Assembly (NCBI RefSeq): GCF_008807415.1
Contig: NZ_CP043626.1
Span: 4,030,001-4,094,000 of the forward strand
Direction of reading: 5' to 3'
DNA: 64,000 bases
DNA from: Pseudomonas denitrificans (nom. rej.)
Lineage (GTDB): Bacteria > Pseudomonadota > Gammaproteobacteria > Pseudomonadales > Pseudomonadaceae
A program made the translations under genes and the position numbers. Numbering within the stretch: position 1 is the first letter of the stretch; each line of letters starts with the position of its first letter. Below are positions 45,564 through 53,879 of the stretch, in pieces. The notes beneath the pieces were generated by a model. That model did not search any database. It saw only the letters and a list, made by a program, of their open reading frames with translations, and was not told the DNA's origin.

Positions 45564-45662
45564 TCAGGAATCGACAGGCGAGTCGGACGGGTGCGCAGAA
45601 GCACCGGACAGGCCGGAACGCGGAGGACGGATCGAGGGCAGGGAAAGCAGGGAGGTGATCAT
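45564..45662 (-). CDS. Possible leader peptide upstream of the Fae operon
   Basis: A 32-residue open frame (MITSLLSLPSIRPPRSGLSG onward, Ser/Pro-rich) about 100 nt before the Fae homologue. Its ATG is preceded by ACAACAACAAAGAG, an AANAANAA-type CA motif next to a weak AGAG ribosome-binding site. It could be a regulatory upstream frame or chance. No homology recognised. Confidence 0.3.
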   Translation of the reverse strand: MITSLLSLPSIRPPRSGLSGASAHPSDSPVDS

Positions 45663-45713
45663 GTCGCGTCGCTCTTTGTTGTTGTCGATGAGCTGGTGCG
45701 ACGATTTTTAGCA

Positions 45714-45762
45714 CCGGGCCAAATCGACCCGGTAACCATAAAAACTCAAGGAGCTATGAGTT
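45714..45762. promoter_or_regulatory. Two palindromes upstream of the Fae operon
   Basis: CCGGG-N9-CCCGG (45714-45732) and AACTCA-N8-TGAGTT (45743-45762) lie about 50-100 bp upstream of the leader frame on the minus strand. Their spacing suits regulator sites for the Fae operon. The rest of 45464-45849 includes a weak CCGGC-TTTTT-CCGG hairpin near 45796-45812 that may end adiA transcription on the other side. Confidence 0.4.
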
Positions 45763-45849
45763 CATCTCATACCCCAAAAAACAGACAGCCAAGCCGGAAA
45801 AAGCCGGCGACGAAGCAAGGCTCCGCCGTCGGTTGGTTACCCTTGGCCG

Positions 45850-48135
45850 TCAGTTCTTGAGGCAGGCGATACGATAGAAACCGTCCTCTACCTCGACGCC
45901 GTGGGTATCGTGGGTGAAGCCTGGGAAACGCCGGTCGAAGGCTTCCAGTGCCTTCAGGTAACCCAGTACAGGACCATTGCCCGGACCGGCATTCTCACCC
46001 GGCATCAACAGCGGAATGCCCGGCGGATAGGGCACCACGCCAGTCGCCACGGTGCGATCACTCATATCCTCCAGCGTCAGCTGTTCGATGTTGTTCTTCA
46101 CCAGTTGCTCGTAGGCGGCAGTTGGCGTCAGTCGCGGCTCGGGCAGCAACGAGAAGGCCTGGCCCATGAGGGTGGTGGTCTGCAGTTCGGCCATGCTTTC
46201 GAACATCCGGTCGCAGAGGTCCTTGAGTCCGATGTCGCCGTAGCGCTCCGGCCAGCTCGCGACCAGCTGCGGCAGCGCGCGCGACAGCGGGAGGTTGCAG
46301 TCGTAATCGCGCTTGAAGCCCAGCAGCGCGTTCACCAGCGTGCCCCACTTGCCCTTGGTCACACCGATGGAGAAGAGGAACAGCAGGGTGAAGTCGGTGG
46401 TCTTCTCCACCACTATGCCCTGTTGCGCCAGGTAGGTGGTGAGGACCGCCGCGGGGATGCCGACCGGCATCAACCCGCCATTGGGCGCGACACCGGGCGT
46501 CACCACCGAGACCTTGATCGGATCGAGCATGCAGTAGCCGTCCTCGATCTCGCCGAAGCCGTGCCACTGCGCTCCCGGCGCCAGGGTCCAGCACTGCGGG
46601 TCGCTGACCAGAAGCTCCTCGTCCGCCTCGAAGAACGACACCTTGCGGCCGGTTCTCGGGTCGCGCACCTCGTCGGGCTGCCAGGCATCGAAGAACCAGT
46701 CGCCCTGCTCGGCGAAGTCATTGTTCAGGCGCGCCAGCAGGCGGCGGAAGGCCACCGCCTCGCGGATGGCGTCGGTGGTCAGCGCCACCCCGCCCTGCCC
46801 GTCCATCATGGCCGCCGATACATCGTTGGAGGCGATGATCGCGTACTGCGGCGAGGTGGACGCATGCATCATGAACGACTCGTTGAAGCGCGCGTGCTCC
46901 ACCGGATTGCGCCCATCGCGCACGTGAATGAACGAGGCCTGGGACAAGGCCGCCAACAGCTTGTGGGTGGATTGGGTGGCGAACACCGTGGGGCGGTCCG
47001 CCGTGTGCTCGGCCGGGTCGCCGTGCATGGCGTGGCGCTGGCGGTAGATGGGATTGAAGCGCGCGTAGCCGTACCAGGCCTCGTCGAAGTGCAGGCGGTC
47101 GACACTCTGCCCGAGCAGCTCTTCGACCCTTGCCACGTTGTAGCAGAGGCCGTCGTAGGTGGAGTTGGTGATGATCGCGTGGCGTGGCGTGGGATCGATC
47201 CCCGGATGTGCCAGCGCGTTTTCGGCAATATGGCGCTTCACCGCCACGGGCGTCAGCCGTTCGGGCAGTATCGGGCCGATCAGGCCAAGGTGGTTGCGTG
47301 AGGGCACCAGGTAGGTGGGAATCGCCCCCGACATGGTCATCGCATGTTCCGCGGACTTGTGGCAGTTGCGGTCGCACAGGGCGATCTGGTCGCGGGTGAC
47401 GCTGGCCATCAGGATGACCCGGTTGGACGTCGAGGAGCCGTTGGTGACGTGGTAGCTGCGATGGGCACCGAACACCCGCGCAGCATAGCGCTCGCTGTCA
47501 CCGATGGGACCGCTGTGATCGAGCAGCGAACCCAGGTCGCCGACGGAGATCGACAGGTCCGAGCGCAGCAGCTCCTCGCCGAAGAAGTCGAAGAAGGCTC
47601 GCCCGGCCGGCGACTTGAGGAAGCCCGTGCCGCCAGTATGGCCCGGCGTATGCCAGGAATATTCGTAGACGCGGGAGAACTTCATCAGCGCCTTGAACAT
47701 CGGCGGCAGCACCGCGTCGCGATAACGCTCGACGGCCGCGATGATGCGACCGCCGATGAAGTCGGTGGTGTCTTCCAGCAGCCAGATGAAATCGTCCGAC
47801 AGGCGCAGTGCCTGCAGATCGATGGACGCCGCATCACCGCGCGACGCCATGAGGAAGGCTGGCAGTTGCGCGTGGCGCTGGCGAAGCGTCTGCAGAACCG
47901 ACAGCGCACCGCCGGGCAACTCCCAGTTCAGCAGCAGGCATTGCAGAGCGGGGTTGGACTCGATCACCGCGCAGGCGTCGTTGGCGCTCGCAGCGAGCAG
48001 CACAGTCACACCGCGACGCTGCAGATCCTGGACCAGCGCACGCGCGGCTCGACCTGCAGACGTGGGCTGCTCCAGCCCCTCGTGGACCATCAGCACCACG
48101 ACATCCAGCGTGTTCTTGGTAGCGGACTCAGACAT
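45850..48135 (-). CDS. adiA: Arginine decarboxylase, acid-resistance type (AdiA-like)
   Basis: PLP-dependent decarboxylase of the Orn/Lys/Arg fold-type I family, 761 residues (E. coli AdiA is 755). The N-terminal CheY-like wing domain (1-130) is followed by the PLP domain with WHTPGHTGGTGFLKSPAGRA, HFDEAWYGYARFNPIY and the Schiff-base Lys392 in FATQSTHKLLAALSQASFIH. The C-terminal domain includes VVPYPPGIPLLMPGEN. These segments resemble AdiA more than the P. aeruginosa lysine decarboxylase LdcA as I remember it. It consumes a proton in making agmatine from arginine. AAGGAG precedes the ATG. Its transporter gene adiC lies 100 nt upstream on the same strand. Confidence 0.87.
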   Translation of the reverse strand: MSESATKNTLDVVVLMVHEGLEQPTSAGRAARALVQDLQRRGVTVLLAASANDACAVIESNPALQCLLLNWELPGGALSVLQTLRQRHAQLPAFLMASRGDAASIDLQALRLSDDFIWLLEDTTDFIGGRIIAAVERYRDAVLPPMFKALMKFSRVYEYSWHTPGHTGGTGFLKSPAGRAFFDFFGEELLRSDLSISVGDLGSLLDHSGPIGDSERYAARVFGAHRSYHVTNGSSTSNRVILMASVTRDQIALCDRNCHKSAEHAMTMSGAIPTYLVPSRNHLGLIGPILPERLTPVAVKRHIAENALAHPGIDPTPRHAIITNSTYDGLCYNVARVEELLGQSVDRLHFDEAWYGYARFNPIYRQRHAMHGDPAEHTADRPTVFATQSTHKLLAALSQASFIHVRDGRNPVEHARFNESFMMHASTSPQYAIIASNDVSAAMMDGQGGVALTTDAIREAVAFRRLLARLNNDFAEQGDWFFDAWQPDEVRDPRTGRKVSFFEADEELLVSDPQCWTLAPGAQWHGFGEIEDGYCMLDPIKVSVVTPGVAPNGGLMPVGIPAAVLTTYLAQQGIVVEKTTDFTLLFLFSIGVTKGKWGTLVNALLGFKRDYDCNLPLSRALPQLVASWPERYGDIGLKDLCDRMFESMAELQTTTLMGQAFSLLPEPRLTPTAAYEQLVKNNIEQLTLEDMSDRTVATGVVPYPPGIPLLMPGENAGPGNGPVLGYLKALEAFDRRFPGFTHDTHGVEVEDGFYRIACLKN

Positions 48136-48235
48136 GGGAACTCCTTGATACGACTGGCGGCTCTCAAGCCGTCAGCCAGGCAGGCGCCTGCCCCGCCTTC
48201 AGCGCCATCGGAGAAGGCGCGTGCAGGCGGAGGGA

Positions 48236-49747
48236 TCAGTTGGGGGCAGGGACGACGGCTGCGGGGGCAGCCGGCACAGTCACTGCGGCGGCAGCGGGTT
48301 GCGGTACCCGCGGCCGCAGGTTGAGGTTGTCGTGGCGGCCGACCGAGACCCAGAACATCGCCACCAGCGCGATGATGGTCAGTGCCAAGGTGCCAAAGCG
48401 GATCCAGCCCGGCGAGACGCCGCCCGGATGCACGCCGGTTTCCTCGACGGTGCGCATGCTGTTGATCGACAGCTCGTAGAAGATGATCGTGGAGACCACG
48501 AAGATCAGCGACCAGCGCGTCTGCTCGCCATCGGAGCCGACCATCGCCCAGAGGCTGTAGATCGCGGCGATGATGCCGACGAAGGTATAGAAGCCATACT
48601 GCCGCGCCGGCATCTTCTGGTAGCCCATCACCTTGATGGCGATGGCCGAGTAGATGTATGGCAGCAACGTCATGATCACCGCGATGGAGGCGATCTTGCC
48701 GAACTGCTGGCTGGCGGTGGGCGACATGGTCGCCAGCACCTGGATGCTCATGATCGCCGCGACAATGGCCAACCCCGCCGAGGGCACGCCCTTGGCATTG
48801 ACCTTGGCGAATATCTTGCCGAACAGGCCGTCGTCCGCCGCCGCCTTGGCGGTCTGCCCAACGAGCAGCGTCCAGCCGGCCAGCGAGCCGAGGCAGCCGA
48901 TCGCCGCGCAGAGGGCCACGACGTTGGCGGCGGTATCACCCAGCGCCAGGCGCGCGGCATCCGCGAAGGGGGCGCTGGAGGCGAGCAGGTCCTTGTTCGG
49001 AATCATGCCCATGATCGCGGTGGAGCTGAGGACGTAGCAGACCGCTGCGATCAGCACCCCGCCCACGGTGGCGATCGGCACGTTGCGCGCCGGGTCACGC
49101 ACCACACCTGCCGACACCGAGGCGCTCTCGACACCGATGAAGGCCCACAGCGTGTAGTTCAGCGTCGAGCCGACCGCCTCGAAGCCGCTCTTGCCGGAGA
49201 CGTTCCAGCCGGCCTTGTAGATGTCGCCGCTGAACCAGAACCAGCCCAGCAGCGCCATGCCGATGATCGGGAACAGGGCGAACACGGTGGTGAAGGACTG
49301 CAGCTTGCCGACCACCGACGGGCCGAGGATGTTGGCGTAGGTGAAGAACCAGATCACCGCGATCTGCGCCATGGCGGAGACCAGCGGGTCCTTCAGGCTG
49401 GGGAAGAAGTGCGACAGGTAGCCCAGGCCGGCCACCGCCAGGCCGACGTTGCCTACCACGTTGGCCAACCAGTAGATCAGGTTGGTCTGGTAGCCCATGT
49501 AGCTGCCGAAGGACTTCTTGGTGTAGGCGTAGGGGCCGCCCGCTGCCGGGTCGATCGCCGACAGTTTGGCGAAGACCAACGCCAGCGACACGGCGCCGAC
49601 GATGGTGATGAACCACCCGTAGAGGGCAATGCCGCCGGTGGTGGCGAGGTTGGCCGGGAGCATGAATACGCCCGAACCCATCATGTTGCCTGCCACCATC
49701 AGGGTGGCCGCCACCACCCCGATCTTGTTGCTGTCGGCCTGTTCCAT
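48236..49747 (-). CDS. adiC: Arginine:agmatine antiporter (AdiC-like)
   Basis: APC-superfamily antiporter with 12 membrane segments, 503 residues; the C-terminal 45 residues are a Pro/Ala-rich tail absent from E. coli AdiC. Close matches to AdiC run through the protein: VAGNMMGSGVFMLPANLATT, IGVESASVSAGVVRDPARNV (with the pH-sensing Glu), TAIMGMIPNKDLLASSAPFA and SLAGWTLLVGQTAKAAADDG (substrate-stacking Trp). It swaps external arginine for agmatine. GGGAG is 7 nt before the ATG at 49747; the open frame extends 16 codons upstream. First gene of the adiC-adiA pair. Confidence 0.88.
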   Translation of the reverse strand: MEQADSNKIGVVAATLMVAGNMMGSGVFMLPANLATTGGIALYGWFITIVGAVSLALVFAKLSAIDPAAGGPYAYTKKSFGSYMGYQTNLIYWLANVVGNVGLAVAGLGYLSHFFPSLKDPLVSAMAQIAVIWFFTYANILGPSVVGKLQSFTTVFALFPIIGMALLGWFWFSGDIYKAGWNVSGKSGFEAVGSTLNYTLWAFIGVESASVSAGVVRDPARNVPIATVGGVLIAAVCYVLSSTAIMGMIPNKDLLASSAPFADAARLALGDTAANVVALCAAIGCLGSLAGWTLLVGQTAKAAADDGLFGKIFAKVNAKGVPSAGLAIVAAIMSIQVLATMSPTASQQFGKIASIAVIMTLLPYIYSAIAIKVMGYQKMPARQYGFYTFVGIIAAIYSLWAMVGSDGEQTRWSLIFVVSTIIFYELSINSMRTVEETGVHPGGVSPGWIRFGTLALTIIALVAMFWVSVGRHDNLNLRPRVPQPAAAAVTVPAAPAAVVPAPN

Positions 49748-49898
49748 AGCGTGACTCCCTGAATGTGGAGTCACGATTTTTCTGCCACGACGCAAGCCGC
49801 CGAAATCGCTTGGATTCCTAAAGCGGAGGTCGAATTTTCCCCTACCTGGCCAAGGACGGAAGCCGTCTATTCCGGTCTTCGCGTGTGGCTTGGCAGCC

Positions 49899-50477
49899 TC
49901 AGAGCCCGATGCGTTCGAAGAAGCCCGGTCCTTCGACTTCCTTGCCGCTGGCGGCGATGCTCACCGGTTCCTGGACCTGCCGCGTGGCGGGGATTTCCCG
50001 CGATCCCAGCTCCTTGCCCACCAGTTGCAGCGGGCCGGCGCCCTGGCCGGCGGTGTGCTCGTACTTGGGCGGCGTGTGGGTTTCGTCGTAGCGCAGGTAG
50101 TAGACCTCGCCAGCGCGGGCTTCCAGGGTGAAGCCGGCGATCAGGGTGAAGTCCAGGCTGCCGCCGGCGAAGAAGGTCCAGAAGCTGCCCAGCAGCGGGC
50201 GCCGCATCTGCAGCGGATAACTGCCGGGGGCGAAGCTCAGGACGAAGTAGCCATTGCTCGGCAGGCTGCCGATCAGCTCGTTGTTGATGAACAGGCCGGG
50301 CGCTTCCAGCTCCTCGTCGGACCACTGGTTCTGCGGCCGGTAGATGTACACCGTGGCCTGCTGCGCATCCGCAGGCAGCGCGCCGAACGGCGGCCCGTCG
50401 ACCGCGCCGAAGAACGCACCGGGCGAGCTGCAACCGGCGAGCATCAGGAGAAAGGCGCACAGGGCCACTCGGAGCAT
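49899..50477 (-). CDS. DUF2846-type lipoprotein
   Basis: A 192-residue lipoprotein: signal MLRVALCAFLLMLAGC with lipobox LAGC. The mature protein reads ATVYIYRPQNQWSDEELEAP, GLFINNELIGSLPSNGYFVL and FAPGSYPLQMRRPLLGS, the beta-rich DUF2846 pattern in which a small ligand name-tag (Ixxxxxxxxx NGxY) recurs. Function unknown; members occur beside stress and transport genes. Upstream, a GGTTAT/ATAACC inverted repeat may be an operator. Single gene by spacing. Confidence 0.82.
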   Translation of the reverse strand: MLRVALCAFLLMLAGCSSPGAFFGAVDGPPFGALPADAQQATVYIYRPQNQWSDEELEAPGLFINNELIGSLPSNGYFVLSFAPGSYPLQMRRPLLGSFWTFFAGGSLDFTLIAGFTLEARAGEVYYLRYDETHTPPKYEHTAGQGAGPLQLVGKELGSREIPATRQVQEPVSIAASGKEVEGPGFFERIGL

Positions 50478-50493
50478 GGAAAGTCCCTCTTAT

Positions 50494-50514
50494 GGTTATA
50501 CCCGGAGCATAACC
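50494..50514. promoter_or_regulatory. Candidate operator of the DUF2846 lipoprotein gene
   Basis: GGTTAT-N9-ATAACC, a perfect 6-bp inverted repeat 17 nt upstream of the lipoprotein start codon. Position suggests regulation of that gene by a dimeric regulator; unproven. Confidence 0.3.
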
Positions 50515-50626
50515 AGCGCTTCGCGCCTTGCCACCCGTCGAAAGTCCGGGTCGATCTCTTCTCGGCCACACTTGGGCCACCGGCGCAGACCTGTCCCCGA
50601 TCCAGCGTCCCGAACACTGACGTGCG

Positions 50627-51220
50627 TCAGCTCAGGTCCTTGAGCCAGAACATCATCGACTTGGCCGTCTCCCGTTGCTCGCCGATATCCCGCCAGTGGT
50701 ATTCGGTCTGCAGGGAGGGTTGCGGAGTGAAGCCCCGCTGCAGCCAGAAGGCGTCCGGCGAGCGGTAGCTGGCAGGTCGCGCGCAATGCTCCGGCGGCCG
50801 CCGAAGGGCGCAGAAGGCACACCAGTCGAAGCGATCCAGGCTACGCGCAAAGCGCTCGCGTTCCTCGAAGAAGCGCAGGTCGAGATCGGCGCTGCGGTAC
50901 TCCGGCAGAACCACGGACTCGCCAAAATAGAAGATTCGTTCCGGGTTCCAGCCCTGCACCAGGAATGGCTGCTGCAAAGCCTCGGACTCGTCCAGCAACG
51001 GCAGCCCGGTCGAGGCCCCCACCACCCTGCCCTCATCGATCACCAGCACGCACAGGCTCCAGGCGGAGCGCACGTGGCTGTCGAGGTATCCGGCTTCGTA
51101 CTCCGGGCTGCCGTCGTAGAGGTACGGATACTCGCGGAACACGGTAATGCGCAGTCGCGCCAGATCATCGATGAACGGGCGAAGGGCATCGCCGCTGAGC
51201 AGACGGATATCCAGGGGCAT
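50627..51220 (-). CDS. GNAT-like acetyltransferase
   Basis: A 197-residue protein that looks like a GNAT fold: FIDDLARLRITVFREYPYLY near the N-terminus, a central strand SLCVLVIDEGRVVGASTGLP, then YFGESVVLPEYRSADLDLRF, where the acetyl-CoA pyrophosphate loop would be. The usual R/Q-x-x-G-x-G/A motif is weak (YRSADLDLRF), so activity is uncertain. The ATG at 51220 is chosen; the frame is open to 51262 without a better start. No operon partner. Confidence 0.65.
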   Translation of the reverse strand: MPLDIRLLSGDALRPFIDDLARLRITVFREYPYLYDGSPEYEAGYLDSHVRSAWSLCVLVIDEGRVVGASTGLPLLDESEALQQPFLVQGWNPERIFYFGESVVLPEYRSADLDLRFFEERERFARSLDRFDWCAFCALRRPPEHCARPASYRSPDAFWLQRGFTPQPSLQTEYHWRDIGEQRETAKSMMFWLKDLS

Positions 51221-51374
51221 GGCGGGAGTCCGCAGGTGCCGCCGCCGGCAAGGCGGCAGCAATGTTGAAACCTAGCATGGCCCGTAAAGCCAGCCGAAGT
51301 TCCAACCGCGACAGAAGCGTATCCGTGCGCGCCAGCCTTCAAGGCAGTTCGCGGGTGTGGCCGACGGACGCGCC

Positions 51375-52670
51375 TCAGGACTCGGTCACCACCCGTCGCC
51401 GCGTGGCTGGCGGTGCGGGCGGCGTCGGCAACAGGTGGCGCACCAGCCATTTGCGCACCGGCACTACGCAGCGCTCCTGCACCAGCACGCAACTGGTGAC
51501 CATGAACAGCAGGAACAGCGGATACAGCCACAGCGACAGCTGCTGGTGGGTCGCCGCCTCGACGCAGAAGGCCCAGTCGGCGAGGCAGTCGCCCGGCGCG
51601 CGGATCAGCTTCTCGGTGCGCGAGAACAGGGTGAACAGCGGCACATGCAGGGCGAACAGCGACAACGATGCAGCCCCCAGTCTCGGCGACCAGTGGCGGA
51701 TCAAGCTGCTCTGCGGATCGCGCGGCAGGGCACTCATGTAGACCAGCACCAACTGCGCCGGCAGCAGCAGGCCGTTATGCAGCAGGAAGTACCAGTACTT
51801 GGCGCCGTGGGTGTAGAGGTAATCGGCGACGAGGAAATTGGCCAGCACGAAAGCGCCCATCGCCACCAGTATCCCGCGCCCCGGCAGGCGGCCGGCGTCC
51901 TTGTACTCGCGGAACAGCCCGTAGGCGAGGATGCCGCTGAGGAACTCCGGCAAACGCAGCAGCGGGTTGCGGTGCAGCAGGCCGGTCCAGGGCATGCCGT
52001 ACTGCTCGCTGGCGACCACCAGGATCGGCGGAATCAGGTAGAGCCCCCACAGCGCCAGCAACCAGCGCCACTTGTTCTGCAGGCGCGCCAGGCGCGGTGC
52101 GACGAAGGGGAAGCAGAGGTAGAAGAAGAACAGCGTCGACAGCGACCAGAGCGGCGCGTTGAAGGTCAGGTAATACGGGTTCCAGGCCTGCAGCATGGTG
52201 AGCTGGAGGATGCTGTTGAACAGCAGCTCGCGATCGCTCATCCAGTGGTGGAACAGCTCCGGCTGCAGCCGACCGATGGCCTCGTTGGTGTCGTAGATGA
52301 CGAAGCGCGGTGTCGCCTGATCGAGGTCCGGGCCGATGCCCAGCCCGCTCACCACCAGCAGCACGGTGATGGTCAGCAGGATCGAGAAGATGTGCAGCGG
52401 GTAGAGGTTGGACAGGCGCTTGGTGAAGAAGCTGCGCGGGCTCTCGCGCAGCTGCCCGTCGGTGACGTAGACGTGGCAGAGCAGGAAGCCGGAGAGCACG
52501 AAGAAGGTGCTGGTGGCGAAGAAGCCCAACGCGGTGAGGTCATCGAGGCCGGCGAACTTCTGCTCCGCCGGGTAGCTGTGCAGCGTGTGATAGATCACCA
52601 CGTAGAGGCCCATCAGGAAGCGCAGCCACTCCAGCCCGATGAAACGCTCCTTTTTTCGTATGTTCTCCAC
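51375..52670 (-). CDS. Membrane acyltransferase (acyltransferase-3 family)
   Basis: A 431-residue integral-membrane acyltransferase with about ten membrane segments. The N-terminal GLEWLRFLMGLYVVIYHTLH carries the conserved Arg and His (RF...YH) of the family, followed by FVLSGFLLCHVYVTDGQ. Such enzymes O-acetylate or otherwise acylate surface polysaccharides, lipids or peptidoglycan. The start is GTG at 52670 with AAGGAGA 6 nt upstream. The next gene toward 53 kb, on the same strand, encodes a phospholipase-D-type synthase, so a shared role in envelope modification is possible. Confidence 0.85.
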   Translation of the reverse strand: MENIRKKERFIGLEWLRFLMGLYVVIYHTLHSYPAEQKFAGLDDLTALGFFATSTFFVLSGFLLCHVYVTDGQLRESPRSFFTKRLSNLYPLHIFSILLTITVLLVVSGLGIGPDLDQATPRFVIYDTNEAIGRLQPELFHHWMSDRELLFNSILQLTMLQAWNPYYLTFNAPLWSLSTLFFFYLCFPFVAPRLARLQNKWRWLLALWGLYLIPPILVVASEQYGMPWTGLLHRNPLLRLPEFLSGILAYGLFREYKDAGRLPGRGILVAMGAFVLANFLVADYLYTHGAKYWYFLLHNGLLLPAQLVLVYMSALPRDPQSSLIRHWSPRLGAASLSLFALHVPLFTLFSRTEKLIRAPGDCLADWAFCVEAATHQQLSLWLYPLFLLFMVTSCVLVQERCVVPVRKWLVRHLLPTPPAPPATRRRVVTES

Positions 52671-52721
52671 GCTTCTCTCCTTCCAGGTAGGCGAACGACA
52701 GCTGGACGAACCACGACGACA

Positions 52722-53879
52722 TCAGCGGCGGCGATCGAGGAAGTTCACCACCAGTCGGTCCAGCGAGCCCCACAGGCGCTCGCGCAGGCGCTTCCACCAG
52801 GGACGCGCGCGCCAGAAGCCCAGGTCGATCTCGCGGCTCTGTGCGAAGTCGGCGGCCAGGCAGTCGGCCACCGCCGCGGTGAACGACGGATCGAACGCTT
52901 CTACATTGGCCTCCAGATTGAACCGAAGGTTCCAATGATCGAAGTTGCACGAGCCGACGCTGACCCAGTCATCAACCAGTACCATCTTCAGATGAAGGAA
53001 GCGCGGCTGGTATTCGAAGATCTTCACCCCGGCACGCAGCAGGCCGGGGTAATAGCGCTGACCCGCGTAGCGCACGGGAGCATGGTCGGTGAGGCGCCCG
53101 GTGAGCAGCAGGCGCACGTCGACACCGCGCTGGGCGGCCTTGCGCAGGGCGCGGCGGACTTTCCAGGTCGGCAGGAAGTAAGGCGTCGCCAGCCACACAC
53201 GCTGGTGCGCGCCACGCAGCGAACGCACCAGCGCCTGGAGGATGTCACGATGCTGGCCGGCGTCGGCATAGGCGACCCGCGCCAGGCCTTCGCCGTAGTT
53301 GGGGATCGGCGGCAGGCGGGTCAGCAGGACTTCCTCGCGAGGCTTCCAGGCGCGCACGCCGAGACAGGCATTCCACTGCCGCTCGAACAGCCGCTGCCAG
53401 TCGGCGACGATGTGGCCGGTCATCTCCACCATCACTTCGTGCCAGTCGCTGCGGTTCTCCCGCGCGGACCAGAACTCGTCGTTGGCGCCGGTACCGCCGA
53501 CATAGGCGATGCGCTCGTCCACCAGCAACAGCTTGCGGTGATCGCGGTACAGGTTGCGAATGCCGGCCTTCCAGTTCAGCGGGTTGTAGTGGCGCAGCTC
53601 GCCGCCCGCCTCCAGCAGTTGGCGCGTCCAGGCGCTGGATAGCTTGAGGCTGCCGAAGGCGTCGAACAGGCAACGCACCTTCACGCCGCGCGAGCGCGCA
53701 GCCAGCAGGCGATCCAGCAGCGCTTCGGCGCAGCTGCCGCTTTCCACCAGGTACAGCTCCAGTTCGATCTGCCGCTCGGCGCTGTCGATGGCTTGGAACA
53801 TGCGCGGGAAAAAGCGCTCGCCATCGCAGAGCAGGGCGAAACGGTTGCCCGTCCGCCAGGGGAAGATCGGCCCGCTCAC
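52722..53879 (-). CDS. Phospholipase D-type cardiolipin synthase-like protein (ClsB-like)
   Basis: A 385-residue protein with two HKD motifs: HRKLLLVDERIAYVGGTGAN near residue 115 and HLKMVLVDDWVSVGSCNFDH near 298. There is no N-terminal membrane anchor, as in ClsB rather than ClsA. It should transfer phosphatidyl groups to make cardiolipin or related phospholipids. Its ATG overlaps the stop of the YceI-family gene by 4 nt, so both are translated together. Confidence 0.87.
   Translation of the reverse strand: MSGPIFPWRTGNRFALLCDGERFFPRMFQAIDSAERQIELELYLVESGSCAEALLDRLLAARSRGVKVRCLFDAFGSLKLSSAWTRQLLEAGGELRHYNPLNWKAGIRNLYRDHRKLLLVDERIAYVGGTGANDEFWSARENRSDWHEVMVEMTGHIVADWQRLFERQWNACLGVRAWKPREEVLLTRLPPIPNYGEGLARVAYADAGQHRDILQALVRSLRGAHQRVWLATPYFLPTWKVRRALRKAAQRGVDVRLLLTGRLTDHAPVRYAGQRYYPGLLRAGVKIFEYQPRFLHLKMVLVDDWVSVGSCNFDHWNLRFNLEANVEAFDPSFTAAVADCLAADFAQSREIDLGFWRARPWWKRLRERLWGSLDRLVVNFLDRRR

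Noticed and set aside
43907..45604. Single 565-residue Fae/aldo-keto reductase fusion protein
   Set aside because: One base added at 44961-44964 restores two normal genes with a standard junction; see findings.
45756..45860. 34-codon plus-strand frame MSSSHTPKNRQPSRKKPATK... with AAGGAG upstream
   Set aside because: It overlaps the adiA 3' end and a palindrome; Lys/Arg content and the ribosome-binding site are suggestive but no support beyond that.
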